A program made the position numbers and the translations under genes. A stretch of 42,545 nt of DNA from JAUASV01 sp047605685 (GTDB taxonomy: Bacteria; Actinomycetota; Actinomycetes; Actinomycetales; Microbacteriaceae): assembly GCA_047605685.1 (NCBI GenBank), contig JASGFF010000015.1, positions 1 to 42,545 on the forward strand, written 5' to 3'. Under the pieces are notes generated by a model. That model had not been told where the DNA came from, ran no database searches, and saw nothing but the letters and a program-made list of their open reading frames with translations. This document shows positions 32,666 to 39,465 of the stretch, one piece after another (position 1 is the first letter of the stretch; each line of letters starts with the position of its first letter).

Positions 32666-33753
32666 CCGGGGCACCGGACACCGGAGCACCGGACACCGGG
32701 GCACCGCAGTCGAGCGCGCCGCAGCCGCGATCGCGGCGCCGCCCGATCCTCGTCGTCGTGCTCGCCGTCGTGCTCGTCGCGGCGCTGCTGGCATCCAGCG
32801 CCCTCGGCCAGTTGGAGATCGGTCCGCAGGCCATCGGCCGCTCGCTGCTCAGGGCGCTCGGTGCCGACGTCGACGTCGACGCGGTGCAGCACGCCACGCT
32901 CTGGGCGGTGCGCTTCCCGCGCACCGTGATGGCACTGCTGGTCGGGGCGGCCCTCGCGATCGCGGGCACCGTGATGCAGGCGGTGTTCGCGAACCCGCTC
33001 GCCGAGCCGGGCGTGGTGGGCGTGTCATCCGGTGCCGCGCTCGGCGCCGCCACGGCGATCGTGTTCGGCCTCACCGCCGCGGGGGAATGGACGGTCGCCC
33101 TGCTCGCCTTCACCGGCGGCCTGCTCGCCACCGGCGTCGTGTACCTCTCCTCGCGCGCGCAGGGACGCACCGAGGTGGTGACGCTGCTGCTCACCGGCAT
33201 CGCCGTGAACGCCTTCTCGGGAGCGGGGCTGGCGTTCCTGCTGTTCGCCGGCAGCTCGGCCAGTCGCGAGCAGGTGGTGTTCTGGCAGCTCGGCACGATC
33301 GCCGGCTCGCGCTGGGTGGAGGTGGCCGGGGTCACGGCGGTCACCGCGGTCGGGCTCGTCGCGGCGCTCGGGATGTCGCGCCGGCTCGACCTGCTCGCGC
33401 TCGGCGAGCGCAACGCGCGCTACCTGGGCGTCGACGTGGAGCGGCTGCGCATCCTCGCCGTGGTGCTCGTCGCGCTGCTCACCGCCGCCGCCGTCGCGTT
33501 CTGCGGGATCATCTCCTTCGTCGGCCTCGTCGTGCCGCACCTGGTGCGGATGGCGATCGGGCCCGCGCACCGCCCGCTGATCCTCGCGAGCGCCCTCGGC
33601 GGCGGCGCGCTGCTCGTGCTCGCCGACCTCGCGGCCCGCACGATCGTCGTCGGTGCCGACCTGCCGATCGGCATGCTGACCTCTCTCGTCGGCGGCCCGT
33701 TCTTCTTCGGGCTGCTCTGGCGCCAGCGCCGCCGTTCCGGGGGCTGGGCATGA
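32662..33753 (+). CDS. Iron/heme ABC transporter permease (FecCD family, HmuU-like)
   Basis: A 363-residue permease with about ten membrane helices. FPRTVMALLVGAALAIAGT followed by VMQAVFANPLAEPGVVGVSSGA is the signature FecCD segment; LLLTGIAVNAFSGAG, RLDLLALGERNARYLGVDVE (cytosolic coupling loop), FCGIISFVGLVVPHLVRM and LPIGMLTSLVGGPFFFGLL complete it. It passes heme or ferric siderophore from a lipoprotein receptor through the membrane. GTG 32662 overlaps the lipoate-ligase stop. The extreme N-terminus carries three TGAPD/Q repeats. No substrate-binding protein gene is adjacent. Confidence 0.92.
   Translation: MTGAPDTGAPDTGAPQSSAPQPRSRRRPILVVVLAVVLVAALLASSALGQLEIGPQAIGRSLLRALGADVDVDAVQHATLWAVRFPRTVMALLVGAALAIAGTVMQAVFANPLAEPGVVGVSSGAALGAATAIVFGLTAAGEWTVALLAFTGGLLATGVVYLSSRAQGRTEVVTLLLTGIAVNAFSGAGLAFLLFAGSSASREQVVFWQLGTIAGSRWVEVAGVTAVTAVGLVAALGMSRRLDLLALGERNARYLGVDVERLRILAVVLVALLTAAAVAFCGIISFVGLVVPHLVRMAIGPAHRPLILASALGGGALLVLADLAARTIVVGADLPIGMLTSLVGGPFFFGLLWRQRRRSGGWA
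32665..32709 (+). repeat. Three 15-bp tandem repeats coding for TGAPD/TGAPD/TGAPQ
   Basis: Units 32665-32679, 32680-32694 and 32695-32709 at the N-terminus of the permease; near identical at the DNA level, so likely recent slippage in a disordered tail. Confidence 0.7.
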
Positions 33754-34511
33754 GCGTCACGATCAGCGCGCAGGATGTCACGGTCGTGCGGGACGGGCGG
33801 CCGATCCTCGCGGAGGCGTCCCTCGACGTCGGCCCGGGGCTCACGGCGATCGTCGGCCCGAACGGGGCCGGCAAGTCGACGCTGCTCGGCGTGCTCAGCG
33901 GCGACGTCGCGCCGAGCCGGGGACGGGCGGTGATCGACGGCGAGCCGATCGCCCGGATGTCGCACGCCGCCCTGGCCCGGCTGCGCAGCGTGCTCGCCCA
34001 GGACAACCGGGTGGCGTTCCCGTTCACCGTGCGCGAGATCGTCGAGATGGGGCGCAGCCCCTGGATGCGCGAGGCCTCGCGACAGCGGGACGAGGCCGCG
34101 ATCGCGGTGGCCGTCGCCGAGACGGATGTCGCCCACCTGACCGAGCGGCGCTTCACCTCGCTCTCCGGCGGCGAGCGCGCCCGGGTCTCGCTCGCCCGGG
34201 TGCTCGCCCAGCAGACCCCGGCGGTGCTGCTCGACGAGCCGACCGCGGCCCTCGACCTCGGTCACCAGGAGGAGGTCATGCGGGTGGCGCGCTCGCTCGC
34301 GGCATCCGGCCGCAGCGTCGCCGTCGTGGTGCACGACCTGTCCCTCGCCGCGGCCTACGCGGACCGGGTCGCCGTGATCGCCGCGGGCCGGATCGACGCC
34401 GTCGGCGGCCCGGCCGAGGTGCTCACCGCACAGCGGATCGAGCGCATCTACGGGCTCGCGGTGGAGCTCGTGGAGCGCGGCGGGCGGCCCGTGGTGATCC
34501 CGGTGCGCTGA
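33750..34511 (+). CDS. Heme/siderophore ABC transporter ATP-binding protein (HmuV-like)
   Basis: A 253-residue ABC ATPase. Walker A GPNGAGKST, Q-loop in LAQDNRVAFPFTVREIVEMG, signature LSGGERARVSLARVLAQ, Walker B VLLDEPTAALDL and the switch His in VVVHDLSLAAAYADR are all intact. The VEMGRSPW segment after the Q-loop is typical of HmuV heme ATPases. ATG 33750 overlaps the permease stop by four bases. A GC hairpin 21 bases after the stop may end the unit of lipoate-ligase-like gene, permease and ATPase. Confidence 0.93.
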   Translation: MSVTISAQDVTVVRDGRPILAEASLDVGPGLTAIVGPNGAGKSTLLGVLSGDVAPSRGRAVIDGEPIARMSHAALARLRSVLAQDNRVAFPFTVREIVEMGRSPWMREASRQRDEAAIAVAVAETDVAHLTERRFTSLSGGERARVSLARVLAQQTPAVLLDEPTAALDLGHQEEVMRVARSLAASGRSVAVVVHDLSLAAAYADRVAVIAAGRIDAVGGPAEVLTAQRIERIYGLAVELVERGGRPVVIPVR

Positions 34512-34531
34512 GCGCGGCGCGGCGCGGCGCC

Positions 34532-34548
34532 GGCGGGCTCGCCCCGCC
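34532..34548 (+). terminator. GC stem-loop after the HmuV-like gene
   Basis: GGCGGG-CTCGC-CCCGCC hairpin, 21 bases past the stop, without a clear U-tract. Candidate terminator. Confidence 0.4.
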
Positions 34549-34620
34549 TGCCCCGCGGTTCACCCCGTCTGTTCACCTTGTGGCCACCCCTGGATCATGT
34601 GCCTGCCCGCCCCGTCCGAC

Positions 34621-34626
34621 TACGCT
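34621..34626 (+). promoter_or_regulatory. Leaderless promoter -10 TACGCT
   Basis: TACGCT ends six bases before ATG 34633, identical in sequence and spacing to the element before the ATP-grasp gene. Confidence 0.5.
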
Positions 34627-34632
34627 GAGCGC

Positions 34633-34914
34633 ATGGTCGGCTGGCTGATCGCGGGGATCGCGGTGACGATCGTGCTCGTCTCGGCGCTGCTCGACCGCCT
34701 CGGCGTCATCGACCTCTCCGACAAGACCCGCCGCGCGGGCTCCTACCGCGGCACCCTCGGCGCGATCGACGAGGTGTTCAGCCCGAACAAGCACGAGATC
34801 CAGCTCGCCCAGGACCGCGAGACGATGCTGCCCGCCCCGGCCCCGGTGGCGCCGGACGGTGGCCGGCCCTGCGGCGGGGGCGTGTACGGCGGTCGCGTGC
34901 GCATCGAGCTGTAG
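34633..34914 (+). CDS. Small single-helix membrane protein, function unknown
   Basis: Ninety-three residues. One N-terminal membrane helix (residues about 3-20), then a charged segment with SDKTRRAGSYRGTLGAIDEV and a proline-rich, glycine-rich tail. No family is recognised beyond similar short hypothetical proteins expected in related actinobacteria. ATG 34633 is chosen for the leaderless -10 six bases upstream; an ATG at 34597 is in frame but weaker. Confidence 0.6.
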   Translation: MVGWLIAGIAVTIVLVSALLDRLGVIDLSDKTRRAGSYRGTLGAIDEVFSPNKHEIQLAQDRETMLPAPAPVAPDGGRPCGGGVYGGRVRIEL

Positions 34915-34935
34915 CGGGCTCGGGCGGTCGCGGGC

Positions 34936-35208
34936 TCAGCCGGCGAGCCGCAGCGGCTGCTCGGTGCATGCCGAACGCGCCGCGAGTTCGTCGTCGAGCC
35001 GTGCGGCGAGCGCGCCCAGCCGTCGGCGGTCCTCGTCGATCGAGCGTCGCACCGTGTCGAGCTCGCCGTCGGAGAGGGCAGTGAGCTCGGCCGGGGAGAG
35101 CCGGGAGAGCCGCGCGACCGCGCCGCGGACGGCGGCGAGCGCGCTCACGAGTTCGTCGATGGCAGCCATGCCGCCAGTCAAGCACAGTTCGAACTGATGT
35201 TCGAGCAT
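34936..35208 (-). CDS. DUF222/13E12-like N-terminal fragment, possibly SOS-controlled
   Basis: A 90-residue frame (77 if started at ATG 35169). LSPAELTALSDGELDTVRRS then LAARLDDELAARS resembles the N-terminal helical region of DUF222 proteins, which in full-length form carry a C-terminal HNH endonuclease; here a stop follows after RLAG and no HNH motif is seen downstream. A perfect LexA box overlaps the first codons. In Mycobacterium tuberculosis several 13E12 (DUF222) genes carry SOS boxes within or near their start, so the pairing makes sense. It may be a decayed element remnant or a short helical protein in its own right. Confidence 0.5.
   Translation of the reverse strand: MLEHQFELCLTGGMAAIDELVSALAAVRGAVARLSRLSPAELTALSDGELDTVRRSIDEDRRRLGALAARLDDELAARSACTEQPLRLAG
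35189..35204. promoter_or_regulatory. Perfect SOS box (LexA site) TCGAAC-N4-GTTCGA
   Basis: TCGAACTGATGTTCGA matches the actinobacterial LexA consensus with perfect six-base arms and the canonical four-base spacer. It overlaps codons 2-7 of the longer DUF222-like frame or lies 20 bases before the shorter one. The other neighbour, a VanY-like gene ending at 35254, points into the same strand and is not a natural target. Confidence 0.75.
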
Positions 35209-35253
35209 CCGCTCGCCCGCCGGCCCGGCACGGTGCTGCTCGGCGAGTCGGCC

Positions 35254-36096
35254 TTACCCGGTGTAGGTGGGGGCGTCCGGCAGCCCGAAGAACTCCTCGA
35301 GCGTGTTCGCACCCGAGTCGTGGTACTCCGCGGCGAGCTCGACCCCGATGTAGCGGTAGTGCCACGGCTCGAACGTGTAGCCGGTGACGTCCGTGTAGCC
35401 GTCGGGGTAGCGCAGCACGAAGCCGTACTCCCAGGCGTTCTTCGCCAGCCACTCGCCCTGCGGGGTGTCGGCGAAGCAGGCCGCGAGCGAGCACTTCGCC
35501 GGCTTCGCGCTGATGTCGATCGCGAGCCCGGTCTGGTGCTCGCTGTAGCCCGGCCGGGCGCTCTGGATGTCGGCCTGCGCCTTGCCGAGCGACGACACCC
35601 AGCCCGCGTACACCGACTTCTGCGAGCTGTAGCTGCGGTAGGCGCTCTGCGACTGCATGGCCAGGCCGGTCTCGTCGGCGAAGGCGGCGAACATGGCCTC
35701 GACCGCGGTCGCCGCCTCGTCGCGCATCATCGGCTTGTAGACGTAGGGCACGTCGACGACGCGCAGGTCGTCCGGGGCGTAGTCGACGGGATCGAGCGGG
35801 CGGGTCTTGTTGACGATCACGGCGATGCTCTCCGGATCGTCGATGTCGGCCTCGGCCGCCGCGTCGCCGGTCGCGGAGGCGCCGGGCGTGGCCGTGCTCG
35901 TGCCCGTGTCGGCAGTGGCCGTCGCGCTCGGCGTGCCGCTGTCACTGCCACTGCCGCTCAGCTGCGGCACCGGCAGGCCGCTGGCACCGGCCGAGGTCGC
36001 GGTCGAGAGCGGGAACTCGCCGCGGTCCTGGGCGCAGCCGCCGAGCACGAGCATTCCGGCCGCGAGCACCGCAGCGAGGATCGCCTGAACGCGCAT
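35254..36096 (-). CDS. VanY-like D-Ala-D-Ala carboxypeptidase lipoprotein (peptidase M15)
   Basis: A 280-residue protein. The lipobox LVLGGC places the lipidated Cys at residue 21; residues 22-85 are a Ser/Thr/Ala-rich linker. The M15B core shows SQSAYRSYSSQKSVYAG, SEHQTGLAIDIS (zinc His and Asp) and EPWHYRYIG (catalytic Glu and zinc His). It would trim the terminal D-Ala of peptidoglycan stem peptides outside the membrane. TAGACT six bases before ATG 36096 gives it its own leaderless promoter, overlapping the stop of the upstream VanZ-like gene. No VanA or VanH genes are near, so housekeeping wall trimming is more likely than glycopeptide resistance. Confidence 0.9.
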   Translation of the reverse strand: MRVQAILAAVLAAGMLVLGGCAQDRGEFPLSTATSAGASGLPVPQLSGSGSDSGTPSATATADTGTSTATPGASATGDAAAEADIDDPESIAVIVNKTRPLDPVDYAPDDLRVVDVPYVYKPMMRDEAATAVEAMFAAFADETGLAMQSQSAYRSYSSQKSVYAGWVSSLGKAQADIQSARPGYSEHQTGLAIDISAKPAKCSLAACFADTPQGEWLAKNAWEYGFVLRYPDGYTDVTGYTFEPWHYRYIGVELAAEYHDSGANTLEEFFGLPDAPTYTG

Positions 36097-36102
36097 CGTC
36101 CG

Positions 36103-36108
36103 AGTCTA
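36103..36108 (-). promoter_or_regulatory. Leaderless -10 TAGACT for the VanY-like gene
   Basis: Minus-strand TAGACT, six-base gap, ATG 36096. It coincides with the TAG stop of the VanZ-like gene. Confidence 0.5.
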
Positions 36109-36534
36109 CGGAGCCCCCCTGTGCTCCCCGGCCGGCCGGCGCACGAGCGCCGTCGCGACAGCGCCGAGGAGGGCGCCGGCGGTGTTGGCGGCCACGTCGA
36201 GGATCGAGGCCGTGCGCTCGGGCAGGAACGCCGCCTGACCGAGCTCGACCGCACCGGAGAGCGCCGCACAGCAGAGCACGGCGATCCACCAGCGGTGCAC
36301 GAGCAGGGTGAGCGCGGCCCCGAGCGGCACGAACATCAGCGCGTTGGCGATGCTCTCCAGCCAGTCGTAGTCGAACCAGCCGAGGCCGGGCAGGCGGCGC
36401 ACCGCGGCGACGAGCGCGCCCACGAGCGTCCGGTAGGGCCGGTCGACGGGGGTCGGCGTGAGCGTCGTCAGCAGGATGCCGACCACGAGCACCCCGCACA
36501 CGAGCCCGGAGACGCGCCAGCCCCTCGCCCTCAT
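36106..36534 (-). CDS. VanZ-like membrane protein
   Basis: About 142 residues with four membrane helices. The family marks are ILLTTLTPTPVD after helix 1, ESIANALMFVPLGAAL in the second, and SGAVELGQAAFLPERTASIL followed by DVAANTAGALLGA, the E-x-x-Q...R-x-x-D-x-x-x-N-x-x-G pattern. VanZ-type proteins affect cell-wall-active drug tolerance but have no settled enzyme activity. ATG 36534 is chosen; a longer frame to 36609 is not protein-like. CAGACT six bases upstream resembles the leaderless -10 of vanY. It is just upstream of the VanY-like gene on the same strand. Confidence 0.85.
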   Translation of the reverse strand: MRARGWRVSGLVCGVLVVGILLTTLTPTPVDRPYRTLVGALVAAVRRLPGLGWFDYDWLESIANALMFVPLGAALTLLVHRWWIAVLCCAALSGAVELGQAAFLPERTASILDVAANTAGALLGAVATALVRRPAGEHRGAP

Positions 36535-36617
36535 CGCCCGAGTCTGCCAGATCGCCCGAACAGACCGGATCGCCCGAACCGGCCGGCTCGGCGAGTCGCC
36601 CCGCGACACCCCCCGTA

Positions 36618-36628
36618 GTTGTCACAAC
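36618..36628. promoter_or_regulatory. 11-bp palindrome GTTGT-C-ACAAC upstream of the tyrosine kinase gene
   Basis: Perfect five-base arms, 50 bases before the kinase start and 84 bases from the divergent VanZ start. It includes TTGTCA, a possible -35 without a good -10. Possible operator; no known match. Confidence 0.3.
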
Positions 36629-36677
36629 CGACACACGCCCGCAACGCGCCGTATGCGAGCATGGGCGGAGGGTGACG

Positions 36678-38153
36678 GTGTCTCGGCGCACCGGGAACCG
36701 CACCGCGACAGCCAACAGAGAGAGCATCCGCGTGGAGCTACGCGACTACATCCAGATCATCCGGCGTAGCTGGATCCTCATCGTCGCGATCACCGTCGCG
36801 GGCATGCTGACGGCGGGTATCGCCTCGCTGTTCATGACGCCGATCTACACGTCCTCGGCGAGCGTGTTCTTCGCGATCCAGTCCGGCTCAGGCACCGCGA
36901 GCGACCTCAACTCGGGCGTGACCTACGTGCAGAACCAGGTGGCCTCGTTCGCGGAGATCGCCACGACCGACCTGGTGCTGCAGCAGGTGATCAACGATCT
37001 CAACCTCGACGAGACGGTCTCGCAGCTCGCGAGCGACGTCACGGCGTCCGCGCCGCTCGACACCGTCATCATCGAGATCTCGGTGGAGGACGCCTCGCCC
37101 GCGCGCGCGGCGAAGCTCGCGAACGCCATCTCCTCCGAGCTCACGAGCGTCGTCGAGGAGCTCACCACGACGAGCTCCGGCGGCTCGCCGGTGAAGGCGA
37201 GCATCGTGGAGAGCGCGAAGGAGCCGACGAGCGCCACCAGTCCCAACATCCGGCTCAACCTCGCGCTCGGCCTGCTCGTGGGCCTCGCCCTCGGCGTCGG
37301 CGTCGCCGTGCTGCGGCGGGTGCTCGACACCCGGGTGCACGGCAACCGCGAGGTCGAGGAGATCACGGATGCCACGATCCTCGGTGGCATCACGTTCGAC
37401 CCCGAGGCGAGCGAGCGCCCGCTGGTGGTGCAGATGAGCCCGCACAGCCCCCGCGCCGAGGCGTTCCGCCAGCTGCGCACGAACCTGCAGTTCATCGAGG
37501 TGGCCGAGGCCGAGGGGCGCACGTTCGTGCTCACCAGCTCGGTGCCCAACGAGGGCAAGTCGACGACATCCGTCAACCTGGCGATCACGCTCGCGCAGGC
37601 GGGCAGCAGGGTGCTGCTCATCGACGGCGACCTCCGCCGCCCGAAGATCGCCGAGTACATGGGCATCGAGGGCGCCGTCGGGCTCACCGACCACCTCATC
37701 GGCCAGGCGAAGCTCGAGGACGTGCTGCAGCCCTGGGGCGAGGGGACCCTCGAGATCCTGCCCGCCGGCCAGGTGCCGCCGAACCCCAGCGAGCTGCTCG
37801 GCTCGAAGGCGATGATCGCACTGCTGGAGAAGCTCGACGAGACCTACGACACCATCGTCATCGACGCGCCGCCGCTGCTGCCCGTGACGGACGCGGCGAT
37901 CCTCGCCAAGCTCGTCTCCGGCGGGGCGATCATGGTCGTCGGCTCGGGCAAGATCTCGAAGCACCAGCTCGAGGCCGCGGTCGCGAACCTGCAGACCGTC
38001 GACGGCCGGCTCGTGGGCGTCATCCTCAACCGGCTGCCGACGAAGGGCGCGAACGCCTATGGCTACGGTTACGGCTACGGGTATTACGGATACGGCTCCG
38101 CGCCCCAGGACCCCCCGAAGAAGAGGCGCCGCCTGGCCCTGCTCGGCCGCTGA
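36678..38153 (+). CDS. Wzz chain-length regulator fused to BY-type tyrosine autokinase
   Basis: A 491-residue fusion. Residues about 18-210 form the Wzz part: ELRDYIQIIRRSWILIVAIT, helix 1, an extracellular loop, and helix 2 (LNLALGLLVGLALGVGVAVL). The cytosolic BY-kinase follows: RAEAFRQLRTNLQF, Walker A SVPNEGKSTTSVNLA (about 289), Walker A' LLIDGDLRRPK, Walker B IVIDAPP, and a C-terminal Tyr/Gly cluster (about 460-475) for autophosphorylation. It should set EPS chain length and export, opposed by the LMW-PTP at 14763-15407. GTG 36678 has GGAGG six bases upstream; GTG 36732 (giving VELRDYIQI) matches the usual family start and is a real alternative. Confidence 0.93.
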   Translation: MSRRTGNRTATANRESIRVELRDYIQIIRRSWILIVAITVAGMLTAGIASLFMTPIYTSSASVFFAIQSGSGTASDLNSGVTYVQNQVASFAEIATTDLVLQQVINDLNLDETVSQLASDVTASAPLDTVIIEISVEDASPARAAKLANAISSELTSVVEELTTTSSGGSPVKASIVESAKEPTSATSPNIRLNLALGLLVGLALGVGVAVLRRVLDTRVHGNREVEEITDATILGGITFDPEASERPLVVQMSPHSPRAEAFRQLRTNLQFIEVAEAEGRTFVLTSSVPNEGKSTTSVNLAITLAQAGSRVLLIDGDLRRPKIAEYMGIEGAVGLTDHLIGQAKLEDVLQPWGEGTLEILPAGQVPPNPSELLGSKAMIALLEKLDETYDTIVIDAPPLLPVTDAAILAKLVSGGAIMVVGSGKISKHQLEAAVANLQTVDGRLVGVILNRLPTKGANAYGYGYGYGYYGYGSAPQDPPKKRRRLALLGR

Positions 38154-38213
38154 CGACGACGGCGCCGACCGGATGACGGCGCGCACGGATGACGACACGG
38201 ATGCCGGCGCAGA

Positions 38214-38684
38214 ATGGATGCCGTGGAACGCATGAGAGTCGAGTCCTTCAACCTCGACCACCGCACCGTCGTCGCCCCCTACATCCGCCTCGCCGACCAC
38301 AAGAGGCTGCCCCACGGCGACACGCTCTCGAAGTTCGACGTGCGCTTCACCCAGCCGAACCGGCGGCACCTCGACATGGCGGCCGTGCACTCCATCGAGC
38401 ATCTCTTCGCCGAGAAGAGCCGGGAGCACAGCGACAGGGTCGTCGACTTCAGCCCGATGGGCTGCCAGACCGGCTTCTACCTGCTGCTCGCCGGGGACGT
38501 CGGCTTCGAGGAGGTCGCCGCGCTCGTGGAGCGCACCCTCGCCGACATCCTCGAGGCCACCGAGGTGCCGGCCGCCAACGAGACCCAGTGCGGCTGGGGC
38601 GCCAACCACTCGCTCGAGGCCGCGCAGGCGGCGGCCAGGGAGTTCCTCGCCCACCGCGCCGAGTGGGCCCGGGTCACGGCGTGA
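38214..38684 (+). CDS. luxS: S-ribosylhomocysteine lyase (LuxS)
   Basis: A 156-residue protein. VESFNLDHRTVVAPYIRLAD is the LuxS start; HSIEH (about 59-63) gives the metal-binding His and catalytic Glu, SPMGCQTGFYL the catalytic Cys84, and ETQCGWG the third metal ligand. It splits S-ribosylhomocysteine into homocysteine and DPD, the precursor of AI-2. Starts at ATG 38214, GTG 38223 or ATG 38232 are possible, none with a clear ribosome site. Its TGA overlaps the GTG of the nucleosidase gene that makes its substrate. Confidence 0.95.
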   Translation: MDAVERMRVESFNLDHRTVVAPYIRLADHKRLPHGDTLSKFDVRFTQPNRRHLDMAAVHSIEHLFAEKSREHSDRVVDFSPMGCQTGFYLLLAGDVGFEEVAALVERTLADILEATEVPAANETQCGWGANHSLEAAQAAAREFLAHRAEWARVTA

Positions 38685-39406
38685 CCGGCCCGGCGTCGCT
38701 CGCCAAGCCGCGCGTCGTCGTCCTCGTCGCCATGGCGGAGGAGGCCGCCCCGTTCCTCGCCCGCGCGCAGAGCGCCTCCGCCCCGGTGCGGCGGGGGGTG
38801 AGCGAGCAGCGGCTGCTCGACGTCGCGGGCATCGGCCTGCTGCTGGTGCGCACCGGCGTCGGCCTCGTGAACGCGGCGGGCGCGGCGACGGCGGCCATCC
38901 TGCGCGCCGGCCGGCCGCTCGCGGTGATCAGCGCCGGCTCGGCCGGCGGGATGGCGCACCGGGTGCGCGTGGGCGACGTGGTGCTCGGCGGCGACTGCGT
39001 CAACCTCGACGCGGACGCACGCGCCTTCGGCTATGCGCTCGGCCAGGTTCCCGGGATGCCGGCGCGCTACCCGGCCGACGCGACGCTGCTCGCGGCGGCG
39101 CACGCCGCGCCCGCCGAGGGCTTCGCCGTCGTCGAGGGGCTCACCGCCTCGAGCTACTCGTTCATGACCGACGCCCGTGCCGGCCGCGCGCGGGCCGACT
39201 TCCCGGACATCGCCGCCTGCGACATGGAGTCGGTGGCGATCGCGCAGACCTGCTTCGCGCACTCGGTGCCGTTCCTGTCGGTGCGCGGCATCTCCGACCT
39301 GGCCGACGCCGAGGCGGCCGTCTCCTTCGAGCAGAGCCTGCCGCTCGCGGCCGAGCACAGCGCGCTCGTGACGCTGCACGTCGCCCGCGAGGCGCTCGCC
39401 GGCTGA
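38681..39406 (+). CDS. mtnN: 5'-methylthioadenosine/S-adenosylhomocysteine nucleosidase
   Basis: A 241-residue PNP-fold nucleosidase. VVLVAMAEEAAPF bears the catalytic-site Glu, VISAGSAGGMA the ribose loop, and CDMESVAIAQ with VRGISDLAD the purine site including the catalytic Asp. It removes adenine from S-adenosylhomocysteine to make S-ribosylhomocysteine for LuxS, and from MTA. GTG 38681 overlaps the luxS stop as GTGA, so the two sequential enzymes are coupled. The start lacks a strong ribosome site, consistent with reinitiation. Confidence 0.92.
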   Translation: MTGPASLAKPRVVVLVAMAEEAAPFLARAQSASAPVRRGVSEQRLLDVAGIGLLLVRTGVGLVNAAGAATAAILRAGRPLAVISAGSAGGMAHRVRVGDVVLGGDCVNLDADARAFGYALGQVPGMPARYPADATLLAAAHAAPAEGFAVVEGLTASSYSFMTDARAGRARADFPDIAACDMESVAIAQTCFAHSVPFLSVRGISDLADAEAAVSFEQSLPLAAEHSALVTLHVAREALAG

Positions 39407-39465
39407 GCGCCCGGCGCGGGCGGCGCGGCCAGCCGGCCCGCGGGGGGCTGTGCGAGTCTGAGGTC

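Noticed and set aside
35254..36534. Vancomycin resistance cluster
   Set aside because: Only VanY- and VanZ-like proteins are present; there is no VanH, VanA or VanX, and both families are common in susceptible actinobacteria.
38046..38100. Tandem Tyr/Gly codons as a separate repeat element
   Set aside because: They code for the expected C-terminal tyrosine cluster of a BY-kinase.
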